From 02-FULL-45-11b sp041663485 (GTDB lineage: Bacteria; Patescibacteriota; Patescibacteriia; Buchananbacterales; UBA6539), in contig JBAYMO010000008.1 of assembly GCA_041663485.1 (NCBI GenBank), positions 1 to 44,063 of the forward strand: DNA of 44,063 nt, read 5' to 3'. Shown piece after piece: positions 23,723 through 30,957 of the stretch. Positions within the stretch are counted from its first letter, which is position 1. Each line of letters opens with the position of its first letter. A model generated the notes under the pieces. That model was not told the origin of the DNA. It was given only the letters and a program-made list of their open reading frames with translations, and ran no database searches. A program made the position numbers and the translations under genes.

Positions 23723-23740
23723 CTTATTTTTTTTACGAGC

Positions 23741-24337
23741 ATGTCAAACCTAACTAAGCTTGAAGCTTTTTTAAAGAAAAAAATCTACCCAGATTTACAA
23801 AAGGGCCGACCCAACTGGGATAAACCGCATACGGCCGGAGTGGTGGCTTATCTCAAACGAATTATAAAATATTCGCCAGATATTAAAGTTGATAAAACCG
23901 TATTAATAATTGCTGCTTATGCCCATGATTGGGGCTATGCCGGTTTATTCATCAATGGCCAACCAACAGATTACCAAACCGTCCAAAACGCCAAAGATCA
24001 GCATATGGTTATTGGCGCCAAAAAGCTATCCGCCCTATTAAACGATAAATTCTTTTCCTTTTTAACCGAGCAACAAAAACAACGTTGTATCCATCTGGTT
24101 AAGGTACATGACAAAATTGACCAACTAAAAGATATCGACGAGATAGTTTTAATGGAAGCCGATATACTAAGCGGACTGGATATAAAAACAGTTACACCAA
24201 CCTTTGATTTTGAATCCAATAAAAAATTTATTCAAGAAGTAGAGATTTCAAGAATGCCCAAATTCTTAAACCAATACAGCCGGGACAAGGCGAAACAATT
24301 GATTCCGCAGAGGATGGCTTGGTATCAAAAAAAATAA
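23741..24337 (+). CDS. HD-domain phosphohydrolase
   Basis: 198 residues. The HD motifs are in place: the first His in KPHTAGV (~30), the HD pair in AAYAHDWGY (~65-66), further His at DQHMVIGAKKL, and the late Asp in MEADILSGLD (~145). This fits a metal-dependent phosphohydrolase, perhaps for nucleotides. It lies in a compact run with the Cys-cluster and Nudix genes. Confidence 0.85.
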   Translation: MSNLTKLEAFLKKKIYPDLQKGRPNWDKPHTAGVVAYLKRIIKYSPDIKVDKTVLIIAAYAHDWGYAGLFINGQPTDYQTVQNAKDQHMVIGAKKLSALLNDKFFSFLTEQQKQRCIHLVKVHDKIDQLKDIDEIVLMEADILSGLDIKTVTPTFDFESNKKFIQEVEISRMPKFLNQYSRDKAKQLIPQRMAWYQKK

Positions 24338-24394
24338 AAACGCTAATCAAGCTACGTAATTGACAAAATAACATATAGCATTCTCAGAAGTTAT

Positions 24395-24423
24395 TTGATA
24401 AGCTAAATCTAGCCAAAATAAAT
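24395..24423 (+). promoter_or_regulatory. Promoter of the CYTH gene
   Basis: TTGATA (24395-24400), 17-bp spacer, ATAAAT (24418-24423). The surrounding TTATTTGATAAGCTA is shared with the promoter at 21218. Confidence 0.55.
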
Positions 24424-24439
24424 TTTATCAATCGAACAT

Positions 24440-25057
24440 ATGCCCAAAAACATTGAAGTGGAAATTCGCGGCCAGCTGACTAAAGAAAAACTTGAGGAAT
24501 TAAAAGAGAAATTTAGCCGCGAAGGGAAAAAATTAACCGAAAAAGATCGGGTGATAATTGCTTACTCGAATTTTTTACCCGGCAGCATTGAAAATCAAAC
24601 AACCGACATCCGCCTGCGCGCGACTAATGGCGTGCCGGAAATAATTATCAAGCTCGGCCAGTGGGGTGGTTCAGATCAGCGCGAAGAAATTTCCGCTTTT
24701 GCTCAGCCAGGCCAATTTGATTCACTGGTACAAATTTTTAAAGTTTTAGACTTGACCAAAGGCATGCTCTGCCAAAGAAAAATTGACGTGTTTGAATATC
24801 AAGGCGTGGAATTTGCTTTGGTGGGCGTGCCCAATGGACACAGTTACTACTTCGAAGCGGAAAAAATGGTTGACGAAAATGATGATAAAGACCAAGCTAC
24901 TCAAGAAATTTTAAATGTCTGCCAGAATCTTGGCTTACAAGCTTTCAGCCAGCAGGAATTCTTTGATTATATCCATAAATTAAACAAAGAAATTAATGAA
25001 CTTTTTGACGCTGACACTTGCCCCAAAGACTATTTTAAAACCCGTTTTGGTATTTAA
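24440..25057 (+). CDS. CYTH-domain protein (adenylate cyclase IV / triphosphatase family)
   Basis: 205 residues. The CYTH signature ExExK-like start appears as IEVEIRG (5-11), followed by TTDIRLR (~54-60), EIIIKLGQWGGSDQREEIS (~67-85), and CQRKIDVFEYQGVEFALVGV (~112-131) with a late FEAEKMVDE. The barrel's charged interior residues are retained, so triphosphate hydrolysis or cyclisation is plausible. The third acidic position is an Arg rather than Lys (EIRG). It is expressed as a single gene between a promoter and a terminator. Confidence 0.8.
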   Translation: MPKNIEVEIRGQLTKEKLEELKEKFSREGKKLTEKDRVIIAYSNFLPGSIENQTTDIRLRATNGVPEIIIKLGQWGGSDQREEISAFAQPGQFDSLVQIFKVLDLTKGMLCQRKIDVFEYQGVEFALVGVPNGHSYYFEAEKMVDENDDKDQATQEILNVCQNLGLQAFSQQEFFDYIHKLNKEINELFDADTCPKDYFKTRFGI

Positions 25058-25062
25058 ATAAT

Positions 25063-25094
25063 AAAAAACGCCGGATTAATCCGGTTGTTTTTTT
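25063..25094 (+). terminator. Terminator between CYTH and ruvB genes
   Basis: A CCGGAT-TAATCCGG palindrome (25071-25084) flanked by A and T runs (TTGTTTTTTT). Confidence 0.8.
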
Positions 25095-25113
25095 ATTAAT
25101 AAAAAGGTAAGAT

Positions 25114-26160
25114 ATGATTGATATGAATAATAAAAATGAGCAAGAATTAGAGCGTTTGGGCGACCCCAAAGAACAAAAATCGGAAGAAAATTTCGAAGCA
25201 ACTTTGCGGCCGAAAAAGCTCGATGAATTTATCGGCCAGGCCAAAATTAAAGAAAATTTGAAAATATTCATGGGTGCGGCCAAAGCCAGAAAAGAACCAA
25301 TTGAACATGTTTTATTATACGGCCCGCCGGGTTTAGGCAAAACCACTCTGGCTCATATTATTGCCAATGAAATGGGCGTGAATGTGCGCGTCACTTCCGG
25401 CCCGGCTCTGGAGCGCTCGGGCGACTTAGCCGCGATTTTAACCAATCTCGAAGATGGCGATATTTTATTCATTGATGAAATTCATCGCCTGAATAAAATC
25501 ATTGAAGAAATTTTGTACCCGGCCATGGAAGACTATGCCTTGGACATTGTCATCGGCAAGGGTCCGTCGGCCAGAACTTTGCGTTTGGACTTGCCAAAGT
25601 TTACCATTGTCGGCGCCACCACCAAAGTTAGCCTGCTTTCCTCCCCTTTGCGCGATCGCTTCGGCAATATTTACCATTTGAATTTTTACGAAGATAATGA
25701 AATCGGTCAAATCATTAACCGCGCCGCCAAAATTTTGGATATTGAAATTGACGAGCCGGCCAGTCAGCAAATTGCCGTCCGCGCCAGAAAAACTCCCCGA
25801 ATCGCCAACCGCTTACTAAAACGCGTCCGCGATTTCGCTCAAGTCAAGGCTAATGGCAAGATTGATCATAATATTACCGATCAAGCTTTAACTATGCTGG
25901 ATATTGATCAATACGGTTTGGACGAAATTGATCGAAAAATTTTGGAAATTATCATCACTAAATTCTCCGGCGGGCCCGTAGGCTTAAATACTATCGCGGC
26001 CGCCACGGGCGAAGAGATGGCCACCATTGAAGATGTTTACGAACCATTTTTAATGCAAACCGGATTTTTGAAACGCACGCCCAAGGGTCGCATGGCTACG
26101 GAATTAGCCTATCAACATCTTGGCTTAGAAAATAGCTTGAATCAAAATAAATTGATATAA
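25114..26160 (+). CDS. ruvB: Holliday junction branch migration helicase RuvB
   Basis: 348 residues, full length for RuvB. Walker A is GPPGLGKTTLAH (~70), Walker B is LFIDEIHRLN (~118), sensor 1 is VGATTKVSLLSSPLRDRFG (~168), and the C-terminal winged helix has GGPVGLNTIAAATGEE...EPFLMQTGFLKRTPKGR. It acts with RuvA on Holliday junctions in recombination. The ATG at 25114 follows AAGG and a second ATG at codon 4 is possible. It heads a three-gene unit with two membrane-protein genes. Confidence 0.97.
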   Translation: MIDMNNKNEQELERLGDPKEQKSEENFEATLRPKKLDEFIGQAKIKENLKIFMGAAKARKEPIEHVLLYGPPGLGKTTLAHIIANEMGVNVRVTSGPALERSGDLAAILTNLEDGDILFIDEIHRLNKIIEEILYPAMEDYALDIVIGKGPSARTLRLDLPKFTIVGATTKVSLLSSPLRDRFGNIYHLNFYEDNEIGQIINRAAKILDIEIDEPASQQIAVRARKTPRIANRLLKRVRDFAQVKANGKIDHNITDQALTMLDIDQYGLDEIDRKILEIIITKFSGGPVGLNTIAAATGEEMATIEDVYEPFLMQTGFLKRTPKGRMATELAYQHLGLENSLNQNKLI

Positions 26161-26170
26161 TCAAATTATT

Positions 26171-26422
26171 ATGATTTTTTCGTTATCAATTATCTACATC
26201 ATTTACTTAATTTTTGTCGCCATCGCCTTGTTGTTTACTTTCTTTATCGCTTATCACATGATTCGCTTTGGCCTACTGACTGTAATCAATATTTTTTTAT
26301 TAATATTTTTTTTGGGTATTACCGCGGGCATTTTATTTATTTCCTGGGAATTCATGAGCCAAATTGACTGGCAACAAATTGTCCAATTGAATTTTATCAA
26401 CACTTCAACAAATTTTTTCTAA
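26171..26422 (+). CDS. Hypothetical two-helix membrane protein
   Basis: 83 residues, mostly hydrophobic: helices at about 3-30 and 37-62, then a short polar tail. No family recognised. It starts 10 nt after ruvB and ends 3 nt before the PH-domain gene, so it belongs to the same transcript. An interacting or accessory role with the next gene is only a guess from position. Confidence 0.65.
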   Translation: MIFSLSIIYIIYLIFVAIALLFTFFIAYHMIRFGLLTVINIFLLIFFLGITAGILFISWEFMSQIDWQQIVQLNFINTSTNFF

Positions 26423-26425
26423 ATT

Positions 26426-27004
26426 ATGATTCATTTTTTTGTCCCCCACCGCATTGAAGGGGAAAAAATTATTCTTCTGCTGCGCCGTCATCCTTTTGTT
26501 ATTTTTACTAAAATGCTGCTTTGGCTTTTTATTGCCATTATTCCCATCCCCGTCTACGTAATTCTCGGCGGATTTGTCATAAATCTTTTGCCCCCAGAGC
26601 TGATAATACCAATCACCTATTCCGTTACTTCACTTTTTTATATTTATCTTTGGGTTTTTGTTTTTTTTAGTTTTGCGGATTACTATTTGGATGTTTGGAT
26701 CGTAACCAATGAAAGAGTGATTGATATTGAACTACACGGTTTGTTTAATCGCACGTTTTCCGAACAGCAACTTTATCGCATTCAAGATATTACTTCCGAG
26801 ATGAAAGGATTTTTTAACACCTTTCTCAGTTACGGCAATGTTTTTATTCAAACCGCCGGCGAACAGCAAAGATTTGATTTTAAGCAAGTGCCTCATCCGG
26901 ACATGGTCGCGAAAAAAATCGATTCTTTGGTGGAAGAAAATAAAAGAAAGCATCGCCTGATTGATTCAGCGATGCCGGAATCACAAATCTTTCCCAAAGG
27001 CTAA
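26426..27004 (+). CDS. Bacterial PH-domain (bPH2/YdbS-like) membrane protein
   Basis: 192 residues. The N-terminal part (~20-85) has two membrane helices. The C-terminal part (~90-170) matches the bacterial PH2 domain: DYYLDVWIVTNERVIDIELHGLFNR, QQLYRIQDITSEMKGFFNTFL, GNVFIQTAG. In this group the domain is thought to face the cytosol or membrane surface. Function is unknown. It is the last gene of the ruvB unit, and a terminator follows within 50 nt. Confidence 0.85.
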   Translation: MIHFFVPHRIEGEKIILLLRRHPFVIFTKMLLWLFIAIIPIPVYVILGGFVINLLPPELIIPITYSVTSLFYIYLWVFVFFSFADYYLDVWIVTNERVIDIELHGLFNRTFSEQQLYRIQDITSEMKGFFNTFLSYGNVFIQTAGEQQRFDFKQVPHPDMVAKKIDSLVEENKRKHRLIDSAMPESQIFPKG

Positions 27005-27020
27005 ATTAAAAAACAGTTTA

Positions 27021-27052
27021 AAAAAATATACGGCTTAGGCCGCATATTTTTG
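27021..27052 (+). terminator. Terminator of the ruvB unit
   Basis: AAAAATATACGGC...GCCGCATATTTTT hairpin with a T-rich tail. The stretch to 27146 shows nothing further apart from A+T-rich sequence and a partial echo of the GCGGC motif near 27120. Confidence 0.75.
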
Positions 27053-27146
27053 TTTTTGTTTTGATTGTCTTAGTCCTAAAGAACAAATTATATTATACGC
27101 CCAAGGTTTTGACCGCAAAAATATGCGGCGCTATGCGGGCGAAAAA

Positions 27147-27422
27147 CTATTGAAGCAAATAATAGCCCTGACTTAACTGCGAACTAACAGCTTGGCTGGG
27201 CAAATAAGCCGTTTTTTCTTGGGTGAGGCTGGCTTGACCAAAACCGGAAAAACTAAAACTGGTTAGCACAAGATTTAGCACAAAGACCGCGGCCAAAAAA
27301 ACAATAAAAGCACCGATTAAATTCAAAGCGATGCTCAGGTTTTGGGCTCTTTTATCAATTGTCTGGCTATTAGCCATCCCAAAAAGGGATAAAACTAAAT
27401 GTCCTGGTTGAATAGCTTGCAT
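27147..27422 (-). CDS. Hypothetical single-helix membrane protein
   Basis: 91 residues. One long hydrophobic helix (about 33-53) lies between a polar N-terminus and a Ser/Gln-rich C-terminus. Not recognised. The first ATG (27422) is kept, though the ATG at 27377 (MANSQTID) is possible, and neither has a strong Shine-Dalgarno. It has a strong divergent promoter (27504-27532), so it is likely expressed. Confidence 0.6.
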   Translation of the reverse strand: MQAIQPGHLVLSLFGMANSQTIDKRAQNLSIALNLIGAFIVFLAAVFVLNLVLTSFSFSGFGQASLTQEKTAYLPSQAVSSQLSQGYYLLQ

Positions 27423-27503
27423 ATTTTTGTTTTTGTTTTAATTTTATTTATTTTAACGATTTTTGGTCTATTAAAGAGAGTCTTTTACCAACTCTCTATA
27501 AAC

Positions 27504-27532
27504 AGTATAGCATACAAAAACCGTTTTGTCAA
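27504..27532 (-). promoter_or_regulatory. Promoter of the 27147-27422 gene
   Basis: Minus strand TTGACA (27527-27532), 17-bp spacer, TATACT (27504-27509). It is divergent from the promoter at 27570, and both spacers end in TATGC before TATACT. Confidence 0.8.
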
Positions 27533-27569
27533 TGAAATGAATAATTTTAGCCAAATTCTGGCTAAATGC

Positions 27570-27598
27570 TTGACAAATGTAACTAATTATGCTATACT
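27570..27598 (+). promoter_or_regulatory. Promoter of the structured-leader gene
   Basis: TTGACA (27570-27575), 17-bp spacer, TATACT (27593-27598). The predicted start near 27605 leaves a leader of about 180 nt before the ATG at 27785. Confidence 0.8.
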
Positions 27599-27628
27599 TT
27601 TTAAGCTCTTTTATAATACTAAAAATTA

Positions 27629-27784
27629 CCTTGGGTAGTAATTAACAGGTAGGTTTGCCTGCTAATTTCTGCCCAAGGCAGAGTTTTGTCGGATTTGTGC
27701 CAGATGGCGCGATTCAAAGGCATTTTGCCAGACAAAAATCTCAAAGCAAGGGTCGTTTTAACGACCAACGCAAGGAGAATGGAC
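27629..27784 (+). promoter_or_regulatory. Structured 5' leader, possible cis-regulatory RNA
   Basis: Nested pairings: CCTTGGG/CCCAAGG (27629-27635 with 27672-27678) encloses AATTA/TAATT and CAGG/CCTG. Then TTTTGTC/GACAAAA (27684-27690 with 27731-27737) encloses two small hairpins, GCC-AGAT-GGC and GGC-ATTTT-GCC, like a three-way junction. Last is GGTCGTT/AACGACC (27751-27766), just before the AAGGAG Shine-Dalgarno. It matches no riboswitch class I know. Confidence 0.45.
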
Positions 27785-28282
27785 ATGCGTACTCTGATTA
27801 CTGCCAAAGACACCCTCATTAATCCGAACGACGAAACCGTCCAACAGGAAGTTTTCGGTTTCCTGAACGACATGGGGATCACGGTGATTTCGCCCTTTGC
27901 CTGGCGCATTGTATGTGAGTCAGGCGAGCACCTCCTTTGTGATGCGCGCGGTTGCAGCCGCCCCATTCAGAGGGACTCGTACCACCGGGCGATTGAGTTC
28001 CCGGACTGGCGCTTCTATGACGCTCACGAGACCTCATTGGCCCTGGAAAAGGCCAAAAAGGAAATCGAGGATCTCGAGGCGCGGCTTGAAGAGCAAACTG
28101 ACCGCGTAGAGCTCCTCGAGGCGGAGGCCAATAGTTTGCGCCGTCGTTTGGCGCAAATCTATGACGTCTCCGAAGTGCGCGGGGATGGGTCGTGGAAGAG
28201 CGTCCGAGAAATTGCCGCTCAGGCAATCGACACCCGGCCGTGCGGAGTTTGCAAGCACGTGGCTTGCACCTGCGCCCGATAA
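27785..28282 (+). CDS. Hypothetical coiled-coil protein with C-terminal Cys motif
   Basis: 165 residues from the ATG at 27785 (AAGGAG 7 nt upstream). A frame open from 27686 covers the structured leader and is rejected as the start. N-terminal globular part (1-75) with Cys in CDARGCSR. A long coiled coil (~82-125: LALEKAKKEIEDLEARLEEQTDRVELL as heptads). A short globular end with CGVCKHVACTCA. Clearly G+C-richer than its neighbours. Function unknown. Confidence 0.65.
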   Translation: MRTLITAKDTLINPNDETVQQEVFGFLNDMGITVISPFAWRIVCESGEHLLCDARGCSRPIQRDSYHRAIEFPDWRFYDAHETSLALEKAKKEIEDLEARLEEQTDRVELLEAEANSLRRRLAQIYDVSEVRGDGSWKSVREIAAQAIDTRPCGVCKHVACTCAR

Positions 28283-28301
28283 CCCCCCCCCCAAAAAAAA
28301 A
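28283..28301 (+). repeat. Homopolymer pair C10-A9 directly after a stop codon
   Basis: Ten C's followed by nine A's begin on the base after the TAA of the coiled-coil gene. They would be prone to slippage but cannot change the protein as positioned. They may be assembly-sensitive. Confidence 0.6.
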
Positions 28302-28315
28302 TCTTCTTGCGAATA

Positions 28316-28345
28316 CCGCCGCCACTTCACTGTTGCGGCGGTTTT
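28316..28345 (+). terminator. Terminator of the coiled-coil gene
   Basis: CCGCCGC (28316-28322) pairs with GCGGCGG (28335-28341), followed by TTTTCCTTTT. Confidence 0.75.
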
Positions 28346-28453
28346 CCTTTTAGATAAACTATGACGACTACGATACGCAAACCACAAAACAAAATTTACA
28401 AAAAATAAAAAATATTGTATACATTATAAAGCTCTTTATAATTATTGTTTGTT

Positions 28454-28481
28454 TTGACCCCAAACAAATGGATTCTAAAAT
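28454..28481 (+). promoter_or_regulatory. Promoter of the 28568 gene
   Basis: TTGACC (28454-28459), 16-bp spacer, TAAAAT (28476-28481). An A+T-rich stretch with TATAAT at about 28436 lies just upstream and is an alternative -10. Confidence 0.55.
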
Positions 28482-28497
28482 AAAATATTGGATCCTG

Positions 28498-28528
28498 GTG
28501 AGCTTATGACCATTATTTGTAAGCTCAC
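28498..28528 (+). promoter_or_regulatory. Stem-loop in the 5' leader of the 28568 gene
   Basis: GTGAGCTTA (28498-28506) pairs perfectly with TAAGCTCAC (28520-28528) across a 13-nt loop, 40 nt before the start codon. It could stabilise the mRNA or bind a regulator. Confidence 0.5.
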
Positions 28529-28567
28529 ATATCGCAACTTCAACCGCAAGAATGAGGAGAAGAACAG

Positions 28568-29374
28568 ATGAAGCACCGTATTGTGACTATTGGAACCGTC
28601 GTATTCAGCATTTTGTTTCTTTGTCTTGCTTGCCAAGGCATCATGGCTGAAGAACAAACTTATGGGACTGAAACCAGTGAATTGCTGATGAAAACGATCA
28701 CTACCGACAACCTCGTAGCTGCCCAGACCGCTTTCAACGAGGCCTTGGTCAAAATGGAAAAAGCCAGAGCGGCTTTGAACCAAGCCCAGGCGGCCAAGAT
28801 TGTTTTGGACAAATTCGAGGCAACCCAATCGGCCATAAAAAAGGTCGAGGCCAAGAGACAAAATAGCGAGGCCAGTGCCGACAAATTGACGACAGACAAG
28901 GTCGCTGCCACTCAAGCCCAGGCCGACAAGTCAAAAGCAGCATACGAGAAAGCAAAAGATGTCGCAGCCAAATCAACGGGTCAAGTTTTAAAAGCAGCCG
29001 GTGTTGGACACGACATTTCGATAAAACTGCTTACTGTGGGGGCCGCGGTACTCTGCTGGAAAGAAGCCAGTGATGCCGCTGACAAGTTCTTGAAGGATCA
29101 GGCCGCTGTTGAGAAAGCCAAGGCTGATGCCAGAGCCGAAAAAGAAGCCGCCGATCAGATTGCCGCCGACGAGGCCAGAGCCAAAAAGATTGCCGCCGAT
29201 CAGATTGAGGCCAATCGGATCAGAATCAAAAAAGAGGATGATGCGGCCAGGGATAGGCTGGAGAAAGAGAAGGAGGGAAGGAAGTTAATGGAAAGCAAAC
29301 CAGATCCGAAGAATAGAGGCGATGGTTATGTGCCCAAACGTAACGGTCGTGGCGAAAAGCTCGATCAAGGCTGA
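28568..29374 (+). CDS. Exported Ala-rich coiled-coil protein
   Basis: 268 residues. A signal peptide (1-27, ending IMAEE) contains an LACQG segment that might be a lipobox, though the Cys context is weak. The rest is mostly long Ala/Lys/Glu-rich coiled coil: residues ~45-130, a short hydrophobic break around GHDISIKLLTVGAAVLCW (~150-168), then more coiled coil with DQIAADEARAKKIAADQIEA repeats and a polar tail. Likely periplasmic or surface structural. Not recognised. GAGGAG lies upstream of the ATG. Own promoter and terminator, G+C-richer than its neighbours. Confidence 0.65.
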   Translation: MKHRIVTIGTVVFSILFLCLACQGIMAEEQTYGTETSELLMKTITTDNLVAAQTAFNEALVKMEKARAALNQAQAAKIVLDKFEATQSAIKKVEAKRQNSEASADKLTTDKVAATQAQADKSKAAYEKAKDVAAKSTGQVLKAAGVGHDISIKLLTVGAAVLCWKEASDAADKFLKDQAAVEKAKADARAEKEAADQIAADEARAKKIAADQIEANRIRIKKEDDAARDRLEKEKEGRKLMESKPDPKNRGDGYVPKRNGRGEKLDQG

Positions 29375-29394
29375 AGCGTATTAGAACATCGATT

Positions 29395-29431
29395 CCTCGC
29401 AATCTACTCAGTCAGACTGCGAGGATTTTTT
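29395..29431 (+). terminator. Terminator of the 28568 gene
   Basis: CCTCGCA (29395-29401) pairs with TGCGAGG (29418-29424), followed by ATTTTTTTATTTTT. Confidence 0.85.
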
Positions 29432-29475
29432 TATTTTTCATTTGTGTTTTAAGCCTTTTATGCTAAGATAATCCT

Positions 29476-30954
29476 ATGAATACTGTCGCAAAAATTGCTA
29501 AAAATACTATCATCCAAGTCCTGGGCAAAGCCTTGACCATTGCCGTAGCTTTGATTGGCTTTGGTTTGGTTACCCGGTATTTAGGCCAAATCGGCTACGG
29601 CTATTTTTCCACCGTCTATGCTTTTTTGACCATTTTCGGTATTTTGGTTGATTTGGGTCTGCAAATGACTACCACTCAACTAATTTCTGACCCACAAGAA
29701 GATGAAAGCAAGATTTTAAGCAATGCTTTAACTCTGCGCTTGATCGCTTCTCTAATATTTCTCGGCTTGGCGCCCTTGGTAGTAATATTTTTTCCCTATT
29801 CACCTTTAATTAAAATCGGGGTTATGGTCGCAGCCTTAGGTTTTGTTTTTTCTTCGCTGACTTCCACTTTGACCAGTCTGTTTCAAAAACATTTGGTCAT
29901 GGGCAAAACCGTGGTGGCTGATATCTCCGCCAAAATCGCTTACCTGGCCGCCATCACCCTGGTTATTTATTTTGACGCCGGTCTTTTGGGCATTATTGGC
30001 GCCACGGTTTTAGATAGCGCCATGGTTTTTGGCGTGTTGGTTTATTTCGCCCGACAACAAATCTTTTTAAAACCCAGTTTTGACTGGTTAATTTGGAAAA
30101 AAATTCTACTAAAGACTTGGCCGATTGCTTTGACTATTGCCTTAAACCTGATTTATTTCAAAGGTGATATTTTAATCATGTCGTTGTTTCGCTCTCAAGC
30201 CGAAGTTGGTCTTTACGGCGCGCCCTATAAAGTCTTGGAAGTTTTAATTAATATTGCTTATTTATTTTTAGGCTTAATCCTGCCAATCTTATCCTTAACC
30301 GCGGCCGTAAAAAATTACGACAAAATGAAAGTGATTATCCAGGCAGCTTTTGATTTTTTGATTATCATGACTATACCTATGGTCGTCGGCGGATTTTTTG
30401 TCGGTCGTAAATTGATGGTTTTAATGGCCGGAGAAGACTTTGCCATTTCCGGGGAAATTATTAAAATTTTATTTTTAGCCACCGCGGCCATTTATCTCGC
30501 CGGACTTTTTGGCTACGTCGTCGTCGCCTTAGAAGCGCAGAAAAAAATGATTAAATACTACGCTCTTAACGCGGTAATTTCAGTTATTGGTTATTTAATT
30601 TTTATCCCCAAATATTCTTACTGGGGCGCGGCCTGGATGACGGTTTTTACCGAAGTTTTTATTTTAGCCACGGCGAGCTTGGTTATGTACCAGCATTTAA
30701 AATTCTTGCCAAATCTAAAAATATTTACCAAATCAATTTTGGCCAGTTTGGTCATGGGTGTGGTCTTATACTTTTTTCCAAACTTATCATTTGTTTCATC
30801 GGTTGTTGGCGGTGGCATTATTTATTTTGTCGCCTTATTTTATTTCCGCGGCTTGGATAAAAAAACTTTAGCTATTGTCTTGAATAAGAATCAGTCAGCC
30901 GAGGAAATCATAGAATATCAGGCCAATCCCAACAAAAACTTGAACTTAAAATAA
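29476..30954 (+). CDS. Polysaccharide flippase (Wzx/MurJ-like, MOP superfamily)
   Basis: 492 residues with about 12-14 membrane helices. The start NTIIQVLGKALTIAVALIGFGLVTRYLGQIGYGYFST is the typical N-terminus of the polysaccharide-synthesis flippase family, which moves lipid-linked sugar units across the cytoplasmic membrane. The later SLFRSQAEVGLYGAPYKVLE and the C-terminal hydrophobic bundle agree. It lies 3 nt from the O-antigen-ligase-like gene, so the pair forms a glycan export and polymerisation unit. No glycosyltransferases are in the window. Confidence 0.9.
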   Translation: MNTVAKIAKNTIIQVLGKALTIAVALIGFGLVTRYLGQIGYGYFSTVYAFLTIFGILVDLGLQMTTTQLISDPQEDESKILSNALTLRLIASLIFLGLAPLVVIFFPYSPLIKIGVMVAALGFVFSSLTSTLTSLFQKHLVMGKTVVADISAKIAYLAAITLVIYFDAGLLGIIGATVLDSAMVFGVLVYFARQQIFLKPSFDWLIWKKILLKTWPIALTIALNLIYFKGDILIMSLFRSQAEVGLYGAPYKVLEVLINIAYLFLGLILPILSLTAAVKNYDKMKVIIQAAFDFLIIMTIPMVVGGFFVGRKLMVLMAGEDFAISGEIIKILFLATAAIYLAGLFGYVVVALEAQKKMIKYYALNAVISVIGYLIFIPKYSYWGAAWMTVFTEVFILATASLVMYQHLKFLPNLKIFTKSILASLVMGVVLYFFPNLSFVSSVVGGGIIYFVALFYFRGLDKKTLAIVLNKNQSAEEIIEYQANPNKNLNLK

Positions 30955-30957
30955 AAT

